54,307 nucleotides of DNA from Nanobdellota archaeon (GTDB lineage Archaea; Nanobdellota; Nanobdellia; Parvarchaeales; Parvarchaeaceae): contig JAJZBD010000007.1 of assembly GCA_021799085.1 (NCBI GenBank), positions 1-54,307 on the forward strand. The letters run 5' to 3'. The translations under genes and the position numbers were made by a program. Below the pieces are notes generated by a model, which worked only from the letters and a program-made list of their open reading frames with translations, was not told the origin of the DNA and did no database searches. Of this stretch, positions 7,553 through 15,449 are shown piece by piece (positions within the stretch are counted from its first letter, which is position 1; every line of letters starts with the position of its first letter).

Positions 7553-7642
7553 AAACACTAATCTTTTTCAATAAATATAAACTATAATTTTAAGCATAGA
7601 TAAAAGTTAAGATTAAATAATAAGGACTGGCATTATTGTATT

Positions 7643-8338
7643 ATGTTAGGAAAAAGTGGGAGGTATTTGGGTGGATTGCTTCTATTTCTCGGATTGCTGT
7701 TCTTCACCTTGATATTCGCGGGCTTTTCCTCAGGCTTTTTATCGCATTCATTTGCACAGAATGCAGTGTCAAAGATAGTCAACTATACTGTGCAGCAGGA
7801 TGAACTCAACAACGTAATATCGAGCACAAATACTACTGGATTGACAACAACCGTTACTTCAAAGCTTGATTCACAGATATCCTACATAAACTGCGGGATG
7901 GGCTGCTTCGCTTCCTCATTTTTGAAGGATTATACTGGGATAAGCTTGCCGTTGAACAACATTGACATCTACCACTATGAGCTTATATCTCTAGCAATAG
8001 CAATCCTTGGTCTAGTATTGATATTCTTTTCTTATAAGAAAGAAAAGAAATTTACTGCAGTAGGCAAGAACATAATTTCAATGGCAATTATATCGATAGT
8101 AATATTTTACATCCCCTTAGCGTACATCATACCGATACTGCTTTCTTTCTCTGTTTCCACCTATTCTATAAGGATACCTACTACAATATTTTCCGGCTTT
8201 GCAAGCACTTTACTGGTAATCGACATAGCGATTATAGTTGTGGGGGTTGTTTTAATGGTAATAGCAAGCATCCTTTCAAGGATAAGGAAAAACCCTGTAC
8301 AGAGCACAGGAACAAAGCTTATAGTTACGCAAAAGTGA
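7643..8338 (+). CDS. Four-helix membrane protein, unknown
   Basis: I do not recognise this 231-residue protein. Four hydrophobic segments are visible: about 8-30 (GGLLLFLGLLFFTLIFAG), 110-130, 143-168 and 184-211. A polar external loop of about 75 residues (30-108), containing a Cys pair in INCGMGCF, follows the first helix. The last residues are basic. Divergent from cysS and separated by only 7 bases from the transporter-like gene that follows, it is probably the first gene of a two-gene operon. Confidence 0.65.
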   Translation: MLGKSGRYLGGLLLFLGLLFFTLIFAGFSSGFLSHSFAQNAVSKIVNYTVQQDELNNVISSTNTTGLTTTVTSKLDSQISYINCGMGCFASSFLKDYTGISLPLNNIDIYHYELISLAIAILGLVLIFFSYKKEKKFTAVGKNIISMAIISIVIFYIPLAYIIPILLSFSVSTYSIRIPTTIFSGFASTLLVIDIAIIVVGVVLMVIASILSRIRKNPVQSTGTKLIVTQK

Positions 8339-8345
8339 TTTTTTG

Positions 8346-9266
8346 ATGATTAAACAGAAAGGCTTTTCGTATAGGCACAACTTAGCCTTTGTTAGCTTAG
8401 TCGGCATTTTCCTCTCGATAACAAACGCTTTATGGGCTTTTCTGCTTTCTATAGCGGAAACAGAAAACAGAAATTTTGCGGTTGTTGCATTGTTTATGGC
8501 ATTCGGCTTTTTGGCAATGCCACTTTTAATCTTTTTTTTCAAACGTCAAAAATTCTACTTAAACTACTATGCAATTGCAACGGGAGTAGCTTTTGGGATA
8601 GCAAACGCCGTTTTGATGAGCATATTCAGCTACAGGAATTCAGCCATAGTCTATTCACTGATTGCACCCACGATTATAGTATTTGTAGTTATGGACATAC
8701 TGATAAACAAGGCAAGAATGAAAAAGGGAAATGCTGTTAAATTCCTTTTTGGCGGGATGGTTGCGACAGTGGGTTTTACACTCCTCGCTTTTAACGGATT
8801 AAACCTTTCATTGATAACCTTTTATGATGTAATTATATCCGTCTTCTTGATAGTTGTTTATGGTATAGCCGGATTTCTGCTTACGCAGACTGGGCTGAAA
8901 AGCAAGGCAAACTATTCGAGCATAATGACAATAGCCGTCTTTGAGATAATTGCAATAGCTGCCTTCCTCCCCTTTTCAGGAAACCGCTTTTCATTAAATG
9001 GTTTGCCCCTTTCATTTATTGCCGGATTTATAGTTAGCATTGGTGTAATGATCAGTTTTTTAGGTTACAACTCCCTGCAGAAGAGCATACATGCTATAGC
9101 ATATTCCTCGATAATGTACATTTTATCAGAGATGGAGACAATCTTTCTGGTTCTTTTCTACAGCATATTTGTCGGAAAATTGAGCTTTTTTGTATTGTTT
9201 TCAATAATCCTTATTGTAGCTGCTATTTGGTATCTATCAAAAGAGTCTGATACTGCTTTTTCCTAG
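8346..9266 (+). CDS. Putative EamA/DMT-type transporter
   Basis: Polytopic membrane protein of 306 residues with about ten hydrophobic helices and short polar loops, arranged as two five-helix halves as in the drug/metabolite transporter superfamily. Segments such as SYRNSAIVYSLIAPTIIVFV and SSIMYILSEMETIFLVLFY resemble the helix 3-4 regions of EamA repeats, but there is no decisive motif and the substrate cannot be named. The frame is open from a TTG at 8343; ATG at 8346 is the natural start. It follows the membrane protein at 7643 after 7 bases. Confidence 0.65.
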   Translation: MIKQKGFSYRHNLAFVSLVGIFLSITNALWAFLLSIAETENRNFAVVALFMAFGFLAMPLLIFFFKRQKFYLNYYAIATGVAFGIANAVLMSIFSYRNSAIVYSLIAPTIIVFVVMDILINKARMKKGNAVKFLFGGMVATVGFTLLAFNGLNLSLITFYDVIISVFLIVVYGIAGFLLTQTGLKSKANYSSIMTIAVFEIIAIAAFLPFSGNRFSLNGLPLSFIAGFIVSIGVMISFLGYNSLQKSIHAIAYSSIMYILSEMETIFLVLFYSIFVGKLSFFVLFSIILIVAAIWYLSKESDTAFS

Positions 9267-9356
9267 TCAATTGCTTTCATTCTCGTAGTATTCCTTTAGA
9301 ACTTCGTCTGCATCCTTTTCAGCTTCCTGTTCTATTATTTTTTGTTCTTTATCCAT
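9267..9356 (-). CDS. Possible 29-residue acidic protein
   Basis: ATG at 9356 opens a frame MDKEQKIIEQEAEKDADEVL... that ends at TGA 9267-9269, filling the gap between the transporter-like gene and deoC. The peptide is amphipathic, helical and very acidic (Glu/Asp-rich), and its codons look like those of neighbouring genes. There is no family assignment. It could be a real small protein or chance; the good composition and tidy fit between genes are the only support. Confidence 0.3.
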   Translation of the reverse strand: MDKEQKIIEQEAEKDADEVLKEYYENESN

Positions 9357-9439
9357 TATCGAATATATAAACTGATTTTATAAAAACGTTTATACTGTAT
9401 TTTCAAACACTTAAATCTTGGAAAAAGATTATATTTAGC

Positions 9440-10189
9440 ATGGAAAAAACTGAGATAGAGAAGATAATGAACGTTGTGGACCACACTCTGCTTAAACCGT
9501 ATGCAAAGGAAAAGGAAATAAAGAAATTAATAGATGATGCTGTGGCATTAAAGACCTACAGCGTATGCATACATCCTTTATTTGCAAAAGCAGCAAGAAG
9601 GTATATAACCAAGAAGAACTACCCGCTCAAGATAGTGGTGACGGCAGACTTTCCGATGGGTGTTCTTACAACAAATACAAGAGCAAAGATACTAAAGTCT
9701 GTAGCCAAGGATATAAATGAAGTTGATTTCGTTGTACAGATGGGGTATGTAAAATCAAAGAAATTCAACGCTGTTCAGAAGGACGTCAACAAACTGGTTG
9801 AGATAGCCCACCAGAACAACATTGTAATAAAATTCATAGTAGAAGATGCTTATACTACAAAGGAAGAGAAAGAAAAGCTTTATGAGATAGTGTGCGGATC
9901 AAAGGCAGACTTCATAAAGACGAGCACGGGTTTTGCTGAGCCTGAATATGCCTCTTCCATGGGCAACAAAATAGGGGCAGACACTGAAAACGTCAGATTA
10001 ATGGCGGAGACGATAAAAAAGTTAGGCTCGAAAATAGGCATAAAGGCAGCAGGGGGTATACATTCCTATCAACAGGTTTTGGATTTATTGAAGAACTCAG
10101 AAAAGCAGCTAGATCCAAAAGAATTCCGGTTGGGCATGAGCGGAACCAAGAAACTTTATGAAGAACTTGAAAAGTTAAAGTCAAATTAA
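9440..10189 (+). CDS. deoC: Deoxyribose-phosphate aldolase
   Basis: Class I aldolase that splits 2-deoxyribose 5-phosphate into acetaldehyde and glyceraldehyde 3-phosphate, letting deoxynucleosides feed central carbon metabolism. The sequence shows VDHTLLKPYA at the N-terminus, SVCIHP, VVTADFPMG, the Schiff-base lysine in DFIKTSTGF and the second active-site lysine in IKAAGGI. At 249 residues it is a normal length. No other deoxynucleoside catabolic gene is adjacent, but a nucleoside deoxyribosyltransferase-like gene lies at the right end of the window. An A/T-rich element about 28 bases before the ATG suggests its own leaderless promoter. Confidence 0.95.
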   Translation: MEKTEIEKIMNVVDHTLLKPYAKEKEIKKLIDDAVALKTYSVCIHPLFAKAARRYITKKNYPLKIVVTADFPMGVLTTNTRAKILKSVAKDINEVDFVVQMGYVKSKKFNAVQKDVNKLVEIAHQNNIVIKFIVEDAYTTKEEKEKLYEIVCGSKADFIKTSTGFAEPEYASSMGNKIGADTENVRLMAETIKKLGSKIGIKAAGGIHSYQQVLDLLKNSEKQLDPKEFRLGMSGTKKLYEELEKLKSN

Positions 10190-10211
10190 TGTGCAATAGT
10201 TTTAATGCAGA

Positions 10212-11825
10212 TTAATTATTAAGGAGGTACAGACCGCTTTCACTGCTGTTACTTAAAGCAGTTATGAAATAGCTTTCACCCCACAATAGGTTACTGGTAA
10301 AACTCATATTATCAGTATTAATTTCCCCGGTTAAGTTGGCCCATAGGTTTGTTGTAGGGTTGTATGTCTCTAGAAAGTTATAATAGTTTATAGAAGAAGG
10401 AGGAGCGGGGGGAGTAGTGGTAGTATAGAAACCAGACACTAAGAGGTATGCGCCATTCCAGCCAAGATTCATATTAATTTGTGAAGGAGTTGAGTTAAAA
10501 GACATAGACATATTATTTACATCGGTTAAACTATTATTAATAGGGTCATAAGACAACAAACTCAACTTAAATAGTGTTACGGGAGATGGACCTGGCGGGT
10601 CAATATAACCAATAACATAATAATTTGTTCCATTGTACACGGGATTTGTGAGATTATACCCTTTAAAGCGATTTAAATCGCTTGACAAATTCATGAGTGT
10701 GTTATTAGACAGATTGTAATAAAATAAATCCGGCAATATAAGTACATTGCTACCTGGCGGGGGCGGAGGATTAGAGGTACTGTTTTCTTTGCTGTAGCCT
10801 GTAATCAGATAACCCCTGCTGGAATAAGACAACCCTGTTGGATAAAAATTCTTCTTTAGAACTGTTAGAGTTGTAAGGTTTTGGTTATATTCAACTAAAC
10901 CAATACTGCTATTTTTAAACTTTACTAAAAAGATAAAACCTCTGCCGTTGGATGCTGTGGAGAATACATTTGCTATCCTGTAATTTTCTGAGACAGAGGT
11001 TAGATTAGTTGTGTTATTTGTTTTCTCGCTGTATAAAAGTACAAAATAGCCAAGGTCAGTCTTATTACCTACTACAGCAATATTAGAACCGTTTTGGGAT
11101 ATGCTTTTTATTACCGAATTTTTGTAATTGATATTCATTGCCGTTATTTTGGAGGGTATGAAATTCTCTTTGTATATGTATTTCTCCGCCATATCTAATT
11201 TATATGAAAGATTCGATATTGTCTGATTTTTTAAGGCCAATTCAGATGAAAGGTTATATATTAATGCAGTATCATTAAACAAAGAGCTATTTAGTTTAGA
11301 GATATTCGAATAAAGGCTTAGGATTTTTTTATTCTTTAAGGCTATAACCGAAGACAGGTTGAAAATAGACGTATTGTCAGCAGACAATTTACTCAAAGAA
11401 TAAGAAAGGGACCTATCAACTAGATTATAAAGGTCGTTAATGTTATTGTAATTTTCATTTAAATTGTTTAATTCAACATCCAGGTTTCTTATCTGTCCGG
11501 ACAAGGAGTTAACTTCTTTTTGGTATGAAGAGATATTACTCTTTGACACGTTGTCCTGCAGAGCGAAAGTATTGCTTTTTGATTCCAAAGTTTCCAACTT
11601 ATTGGTAAGATTCGATATGTTTGCTTCCAATTTTTCTATTTTAATCGATGCCTGTGTCAAATTAGCAGATTGAATATTAAATAAGCGAGTTAGATTTGAC
11701 ATTTTATTAGCCTGATTTACTGTAACGTTTTTTAAAGAAACAGAGAAAAAGCTGACTATTATGAGCATTGCTGCCAATGAAAAAGCGGAAGCATAAATGA
11801 GCCCTTTCTTTAGAGTATCTTCCAT
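10212..11825 (-). CDS. Surface protein: membrane anchor, coiled coil, propeller-like head
   Basis: Unrecognised secreted protein of 537 residues. From ATG 11825 (MEDTLKKGLIYAS...) it has an N-terminal membrane helix (about 9-30), a long coiled coil to about residue 225 built of Asn/Leu/Ser-rich segments (KIEKLEANISNLTNKLETLE; LSSELALKNQTISNL), and a C-terminal half of repeated beta-strand blocks with aromatic and Gly turns that resembles a propeller. There are dozens of N-x-S/T sites, typical of a glycosylated archaeal surface protein. The frame is open to 11918, but a TATA box at 11851-11860 fits a leaderless start at 11825. It probably stands out from the cell as a stalked receptor or adhesin; this is inference. 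Confidence 0.75.
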   Translation of the reverse strand: MEDTLKKGLIYASAFSLAAMLIIVSFFSVSLKNVTVNQANKMSNLTRLFNIQSANLTQASIKIEKLEANISNLTNKLETLESKSNTFALQDNVSKSNISSYQKEVNSLSGQIRNLDVELNNLNENYNNINDLYNLVDRSLSYSLSKLSADNTSIFNLSSVIALKNKKILSLYSNISKLNSSLFNDTALIYNLSSELALKNQTISNLSYKLDMAEKYIYKENFIPSKITAMNINYKNSVIKSISQNGSNIAVVGNKTDLGYFVLLYSEKTNNTTNLTSVSENYRIANVFSTASNGRGFIFLVKFKNSSIGLVEYNQNLTTLTVLKKNFYPTGLSYSSRGYLITGYSKENSTSNPPPPPGSNVLILPDLFYYNLSNNTLMNLSSDLNRFKGYNLTNPVYNGTNYYVIGYIDPPGPSPVTLFKLSLLSYDPINNSLTDVNNMSMSFNSTPSQINMNLGWNGAYLLVSGFYTTTTPPAPPSSINYYNFLETYNPTTNLWANLTGEINTDNMSFTSNLLWGESYFITALSNSSESGLYLLNN

Positions 11826-11850
11826 AATTACTACATTTAAAGAGTCATTT

Positions 11851-11860
11851 GAGTATATAT
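11851..11860 (-). promoter_or_regulatory. TATA box of the coiled-coil surface protein
   Basis: The minus strand reads ATATATACTC here, about 30 bases before the ATG at 11825. This spacing supports choosing that ATG over the longer in-frame extensions starting at 11918 or 11864. Confidence 0.5.
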
Positions 11861-11938
11861 GCATTATATCTGATACTGATGTAGTATGGGGCAAATTACT
11901 AATAAAATAATCACCCAATTCCTCTGCTTTGTATAGAG

Positions 11939-12061
11939 TTAAGGTAGCACATTTGTATATCTTGTTTCAGCACTGACCTTTGCTTTATACAAGATGAACG
12001 GGCCGTTTCGTATTTCATCCCTGAAAGATATGCCTCGGTATTTATACTTCAATTCCTGCAA
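11939..12061 (-). pseudogene. Gene fragment or short CDS next to tRNA-Cys
   Basis: Directly past the 3' end of tRNA-Cys the minus strand has a frame reading ELQELKYKYRGISFRDEI..., ending in KVSAETRYTNVLP and a TAA at 11939. The residue mix and codons look like real protein. The frame runs back into the tRNA, so there is no natural upstream coding start; a TTG at 12061 would give 40 residues. It looks like the C-terminal end of a gene, possibly left by an insertion at the tRNA 3' end. I cannot name the family, and chance cannot be excluded. Confidence 0.3.
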
Positions 12062-12071
12062 TTCAATATTT

Positions 12072-12082
12072 GAAATAAAAAG
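12072..12082 (-). terminator. Oligo-T terminator after tRNA-Cys
   Basis: Directly after the discriminator base the minus strand reads CTTTTTATTTC. An oligo-T run is the usual archaeal termination signal for tRNA genes. Confidence 0.4.
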
Positions 12083-12192
12083 AGGTGAGCGCGGGAGTCG
12101 AACCCGCCTACTTCGTTGACGGCTATGAAACGGAAATGCTAGACAGCATTTGTCATTTGCAGACGAATACATAGCCGCTCTGTCAGCTCACC
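12083..12192 (-). tRNA. tRNA-Cys (GCA) with intron
   Basis: On the minus strand, acceptor arms GGTGAGC and GCTCACC pair fully; the T arm is GCGGG-TTCGACT-CCCGC; the D arm has the conserved GG; the anticodon stem is TTCGT/ACGAA. The loop begins CTGCAA, giving anticodon GCA, and about 37-38 extra bases lie before the 3' half of the stem, so an intron sits at or near the canonical 37/38 position. The discriminator base is U, the hallmark of tRNA-Cys. Inside the intron AAATGC and GCATTT form a hairpin. The exact splice sites (bulge-helix-bulge) are not resolved by eye. CCA is not encoded. Eight bases of the D arm (CGGCTATG) are also complementary to the intron 3' part (CATAGCCG). Confidence 0.85.
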
Positions 12193-12363
12193 ATGTGACA
12201 GACTAACAATTTTAATCTTTAGCAGATTAATAACGCTTTCTACCGGTGCCTTGGATCCTAATTTTTAATGCTTGATTTACCACGGGTTTGAATGCAGGGT
12301 TACACTTTCGTTTATGCAGCAATTAATCTAGATTTTATAAGGGCAGGACAATAATTAGAATAT

Positions 12364-13482
12364 ATGGACAAACAATATACTGTAAAACTAGTTTCCGCCA
12401 GCTTTAGCGAAAACAGTGGAGGAGGAGTAATAGAATATTCTGTCAGACTGGCAAAGGCGCTAGAAAATGAAAAAAGCATAAAAGTTTACAATTCCGCCGT
12501 AATAAAGGGCAATGTTTTTCTAACCCCAAAGAAGATTTACAAATCCTTAGACACTGGAAAAAAGATTAAGAATCCAGATTTATTGCACTACACTGACCCT
12601 GCAATGCTATTAAAGAATGCAATTTTTGCTGGATATTTTCTGCGTAAATCAAAACTCATTGTAACTGTGCATGATTTGTACATGTTTAGGAGCATTGAGC
12701 CCAAGTCAAAGATAATTAAGTCCAAAATTGCAATTCTAAAGAGGCCGTTCCGCTTAAAAGCTTCCATAAAAAGATTTTTTAGTTTGTATGGCAGGCCGAT
12801 TTCCATAATAACTTTGATAATTGGGCTAAGATTTGCCGTAAAACATTCTGACAGAATAATATGCGTCAGCGAAAAAACCAGAGAGATACTAGTAGATAAA
12901 TTTAATGTAGACAGGAAAAAATGCGAAGTCATTTACCCCATTATAAGTAAAGATTTTAAGCCCATGAATGTGAAAAAGAGCAAGAAGATAATAATAGGCC
13001 ACATAAGCAGCTACTTTCCAAACAAAAATGTTGGCGTGCTGATAGATGCATTTAAAGAGATTGCCGGCAGCAATTTTGAATTGCATCTTTATGGGGGTGC
13101 ACTTCCATTTAGGATAGACGATGACAAAAGGATAAAGTACTATGGATTCATTCCAACTAATGATTTGCCAAAAGTAATGAATTCATTCGACGTTTTCGTT
13201 TTCCCCTCTGCTTATGAAGGATTTGGCATGCCTGCAATGGAAGCTAAACGCTGCAAAATACCAGTGATAACCTACAGAAATGGAGAATTGCCGGATATAG
13301 TAAAAAGGAACACTTTGCAGTTCACGGATAAAAAAGACCTTGTAAATTTACTCAAAAACAAAAAATGGAACAATGTTGACTTGGACAGAGCATACGATGA
13401 TACAAAGAAGTGTGAGCCCAGCTATGTCGCTAAACAAATCGCAGAGCTATACAAAAAAGTAATAAAAAACAAGAATGGATAA
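12364..13482 (+). CDS. Family 4 glycosyltransferase
   Basis: GT-B fold glycosyltransferase of 372 residues for surface glycan or glycolipid synthesis. The N-terminal domain starts with LVSASFSENSGGGVIEYSVRLA; KLIVTVHDLYMF and RIICVSEKTREIL mark its second half; the C-terminal domain has IIIGHISSYFPNKNVGVLI, LHLYGG and the GT4 signature VFPSAYEGFGMPAMEAKRC. A paralogue lies at 50175-51281; the two share an almost identical DNA stretch in the signature region. A TATA-like run (about 12330-12341) sits near 28 bases before the ATG. Alone between tRNA-Cys and csaA, it has no obvious operon partner. Confidence 0.9.
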   Translation: MDKQYTVKLVSASFSENSGGGVIEYSVRLAKALENEKSIKVYNSAVIKGNVFLTPKKIYKSLDTGKKIKNPDLLHYTDPAMLLKNAIFAGYFLRKSKLIVTVHDLYMFRSIEPKSKIIKSKIAILKRPFRLKASIKRFFSLYGRPISIITLIIGLRFAVKHSDRIICVSEKTREILVDKFNVDRKKCEVIYPIISKDFKPMNVKKSKKIIIGHISSYFPNKNVGVLIDAFKEIAGSNFELHLYGGALPFRIDDDKRIKYYGFIPTNDLPKVMNSFDVFVFPSAYEGFGMPAMEAKRCKIPVITYRNGELPDIVKRNTLQFTDKKDLVNLLKNKKWNNVDLDRAYDDTKKCEPSYVAKQIAELYKKVIKNKNG

Positions 13483-13535
13483 TCCAAATAAACTAGTGCT
13501 TATTTCAGAGGTTGTTGCAGTGATTTCTACTGGAT

Positions 13536-13868
13536 TTAGGAAATAACCTTTCCAATTGGAACTTCTTTGTCTGGAGAAAGCAAAACAACGCCGTTTTCGG
13601 TTTCAACGCCTAAAACAAGGACTTCTGAAAGGAAATCTGCAATCTGCTTTGGTCTAAAGTTAACAACTGCTATTATCTGCTTTCCTACTAAATCTTCCTT
13701 CCTGTAAAGCTTAGTTATCTGTGCGCTGCTTTTCTTTACCCCGAGTTCACCAAAATCTATTTTCAGTTTATAAGCGGGCTTCTTTGCGTTTTTAAAGTCG
13801 TCTGCGCTAATTATTTTACCGGTTCTTATGTCAACCTTCTTGAAATCCTGAAAATCTATGTATTCCAT
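13536..13868 (-). CDS. csaA: CsaA-like tRNA-binding domain protein
   Basis: Stand-alone OB-fold tRNA-binding protein of 110 residues, the length of CsaA/Trbp111-type proteins. It shows DFKKVDIRTGKII at the start, YKLKIDFG, SSAQITKLY, and the family signature VVNFRPKQIADFLSEVLVLG. Related domains bind the tRNA elbow and occur as the C-terminal part of MetRS in some organisms; bacterial CsaA has been described as an export-linked chaperone. Which role applies here cannot be decided. It starts directly after the stop of dedA and is the last gene of the spt5-rpl11-dedA-csaA run. Confidence 0.88.
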   Translation of the reverse strand: MEYIDFQDFKKVDIRTGKIISADDFKNAKKPAYKLKIDFGELGVKKSSAQITKLYRKEDLVGKQIIAVVNFRPKQIADFLSEVLVLGVETENGVVLLSPDKEVPIGKVIS

Positions 13869-14489
13869 TTACTTCTTTTTGTTTATCTTCAAAATTAAAG
13901 CTATCTTCTTCCTGAATATGTAAACCAAGAAGAAAAGAACGAATATTGCTGCAACGTAAATTCCGGCTTTTTCAAAAACGTTTGCTATTGATTCCCAGTT
14001 ACTTGAAAGATAATACCCTGTGTAAACGAGAAAGCCAGACCAGAGAAGTATACCTGCTGAGGAGTAAGCTATGAACTTCTTAATGTCCATCTTGAAAGCG
14101 CCGCAGATTATGCCTGCTATGGAACGAACGGCCGGCAACAGCTTTGTGAAGAAAGCAAAGTAATCTCCGTATTTCTTTATCCATTTTATGCCCTTTTCGT
14201 ACTCCAAGTCCTTGAAGCCGAGCTTTTTTGAGTACCTCATGAATATCTCTATACCCAGAAAATAGCCTAGAAGAAAGCCGACTATACTTCCAAGTATTGA
14301 AGCAACTACCGCATCAGTAAACCCTAAGTAAGGATTGATTTTCCCGATAGCTATCAAAAAACCGGTAAACGGCAACACTACTTCACTGGGTATTGGCAGT
14401 ATAACCGACTCTAGGAACATCAATATAAAAATGGCCGGATAACTATTGCTTTCTAAAAATGCGAGTATTTGATCCAAACCAAAAATCAT
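13869..14489 (-). CDS. DedA-family membrane protein
   Basis: DedA/VTT-domain membrane protein of 206 residues. Family members act in membrane lipid handling, including recycling of polyprenyl-phosphate carriers, and in membrane homeostasis. Seen in the sequence are the LESVILPIPSEVVLP loop with the conserved Glu and Pro residues, several hydrophobic helices, and the YFAFFTKLLPAVRSIAGIICG segment, equivalent to the conserved Phe-x-Arg-x2-Pro-x2-Arg motif although Lys replaces the first Arg. One base separates it from rpl11 upstream and none from csaA downstream, so it is part of the same operon. Confidence 0.9.
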   Translation of the reverse strand: MIFGLDQILAFLESNSYPAIFILMFLESVILPIPSEVVLPFTGFLIAIGKINPYLGFTDAVVASILGSIVGFLLGYFLGIEIFMRYSKKLGFKDLEYEKGIKWIKKYGDYFAFFTKLLPAVRSIAGIICGAFKMDIKKFIAYSSAGILLWSGFLVYTGYYLSSNWESIANVFEKAGIYVAAIFVLFFLVYIFRKKIALILKINKKK

Positions 14490-14490
14490 C

Positions 14491-14931
14491 TTACACCTTC
14501 TTTATCAGTTCCCTTGGATCCTTTCCGTCAACCTTTAAGCCAAGGCTAAGGCATGAACCTAAAACTTCATTTATCAAACCCTGTTCAGTCTTTGCTAATG
14601 AGTACTGAGAATGGTCTTTCGCTATTTTCTTGACTTTTTCAAACGATATGGATGCAGATTCCTTCCTGTCGCCGAAGCCTTTTTCTAAGCCTGCTTCCTT
14701 TATAAGCAGCTGCGAAACGGAAGGCATTAAAACATTCAATTCATATTCCTTTGTCGCTTTATCGATTTCTATCTCTACTGGAACCTTCATTCCTGCGAAA
14801 TCCTTTGTCTTGTCATTTATCTTCTTGACGACTTCAGGTGGTTTCAGGCCAAGCATTGTAAGCTGCGGCCCCAATGGTGGAGCAGGCGTCGCCTTTCCTC
14901 CTTCGACAACAATCTTTACTTTTGTTTTCAT
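14491..14931 (-). CDS. rpl11: 50S ribosomal protein L11 (uL11)
   Basis: Binds the GTPase-associated region of 23S rRNA. The archaeal form is recognisable from KVVVEGGKATPAPPLGPQL-like N-terminal sequence (here KIVVEGGKATPAPPLGPQL), the proline-rich loop, and the C-terminal RNA-binding part with FEKVKKIAKDH and EVLGSCLSLGLKVDG. It is 146 residues, slightly short of the usual archaeal 155-165. Its ATG overlaps the spt5 stop by 4 bases. In most archaea L1 and L10 (P0) follow; here dedA and csaA do. Confidence 0.96.
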   Translation of the reverse strand: MKTKVKIVVEGGKATPAPPLGPQLTMLGLKPPEVVKKINDKTKDFAGMKVPVEIEIDKATKEYELNVLMPSVSQLLIKEAGLEKGFGDRKESASISFEKVKKIAKDHSQYSLAKTEQGLINEVLGSCLSLGLKVDGKDPRELIKKV

Positions 14932-15404
14932 TTTTGATCACTTTCGCTTTTTATTGTAGACACGTCCGATATTTTAATATTAACGTTTATAGGGACCGCT
15001 GACTCTAAAAACATTACGGTCAGTTCTTCCTTCTCCTTGTTGACTGCTTTAACGGTTGCTGTTTCTCCCTTAAACGGGCCTGAAAGTACTTTTACCACAT
15101 CCCCTATATTTATGTCTATCTTCTGCTTCTTCTTCTCTATTGTCTTCAATGCTTCTTCTTTTGACAGTTCCTTATTCATTATGCCGCGGATGTGCTTTAT
15201 GTTGTATATTAAATTTGAGACGCTTTCCCTTGAATCTGCTTCTACTATCAAATAGCCTTTCAAAGAATATGGCTTTATTATTGAGTAGATTCCTTTAACT
15301 CTAGCAAGCTGCGATTCCAGCCTGTCCAGAGCCTGCATCTCCCTTCCTATCGTAACCCTAATTATGAAGAAATGCGATTCTTCATTACTCTCAGTAGCTT
15401 CCAT
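14928..15404 (-). CDS. spt5: Transcription elongation factor Spt5 (NusG-like)
   Basis: Archaeal Spt5 of 158 residues. The NGN domain (about 11-95: FFIIRVTIGREMQALDRLE, GYLIVEADS) binds the RNA polymerase clamp with Spt4 to promote processivity; the KOW domain (about 100-150) shows INIGDVVKVLSGPFKGETATV. It heads the rpl11 operon with a 4-base overlap. The secE gene that usually lies just upstream in archaea is not there; the neighbour is an unknown gene. Confidence 0.95.
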   Translation of the reverse strand: MEATESNEESHFFIIRVTIGREMQALDRLESQLARVKGIYSIIKPYSLKGYLIVEADSRESVSNLIYNIKHIRGIMNKELSKEEALKTIEKKKQKIDINIGDVVKVLSGPFKGETATVKAVNKEKEELTVMFLESAVPINVNIKISDVSTIKSESDQK

Positions 15405-15449
15405 ATATTTTAAAGAATAGTATTCTAAGAATTTAACAGTATAAAAGCT

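Noticed and set aside
11826..11918. N-terminal extension of the coiled-coil surface protein (MGDYFISNLPH...)
   Set aside because: The TATA box at 11851-11860 would lie inside it, and the membrane-anchor protein reads naturally from the ATG at 11825.
11939..12172. A 77-residue frame running through tRNA-Cys
   Set aside because: The upstream half is the tRNA itself. Only the part beyond the tRNA 3' end is kept, as a low-confidence fragment.
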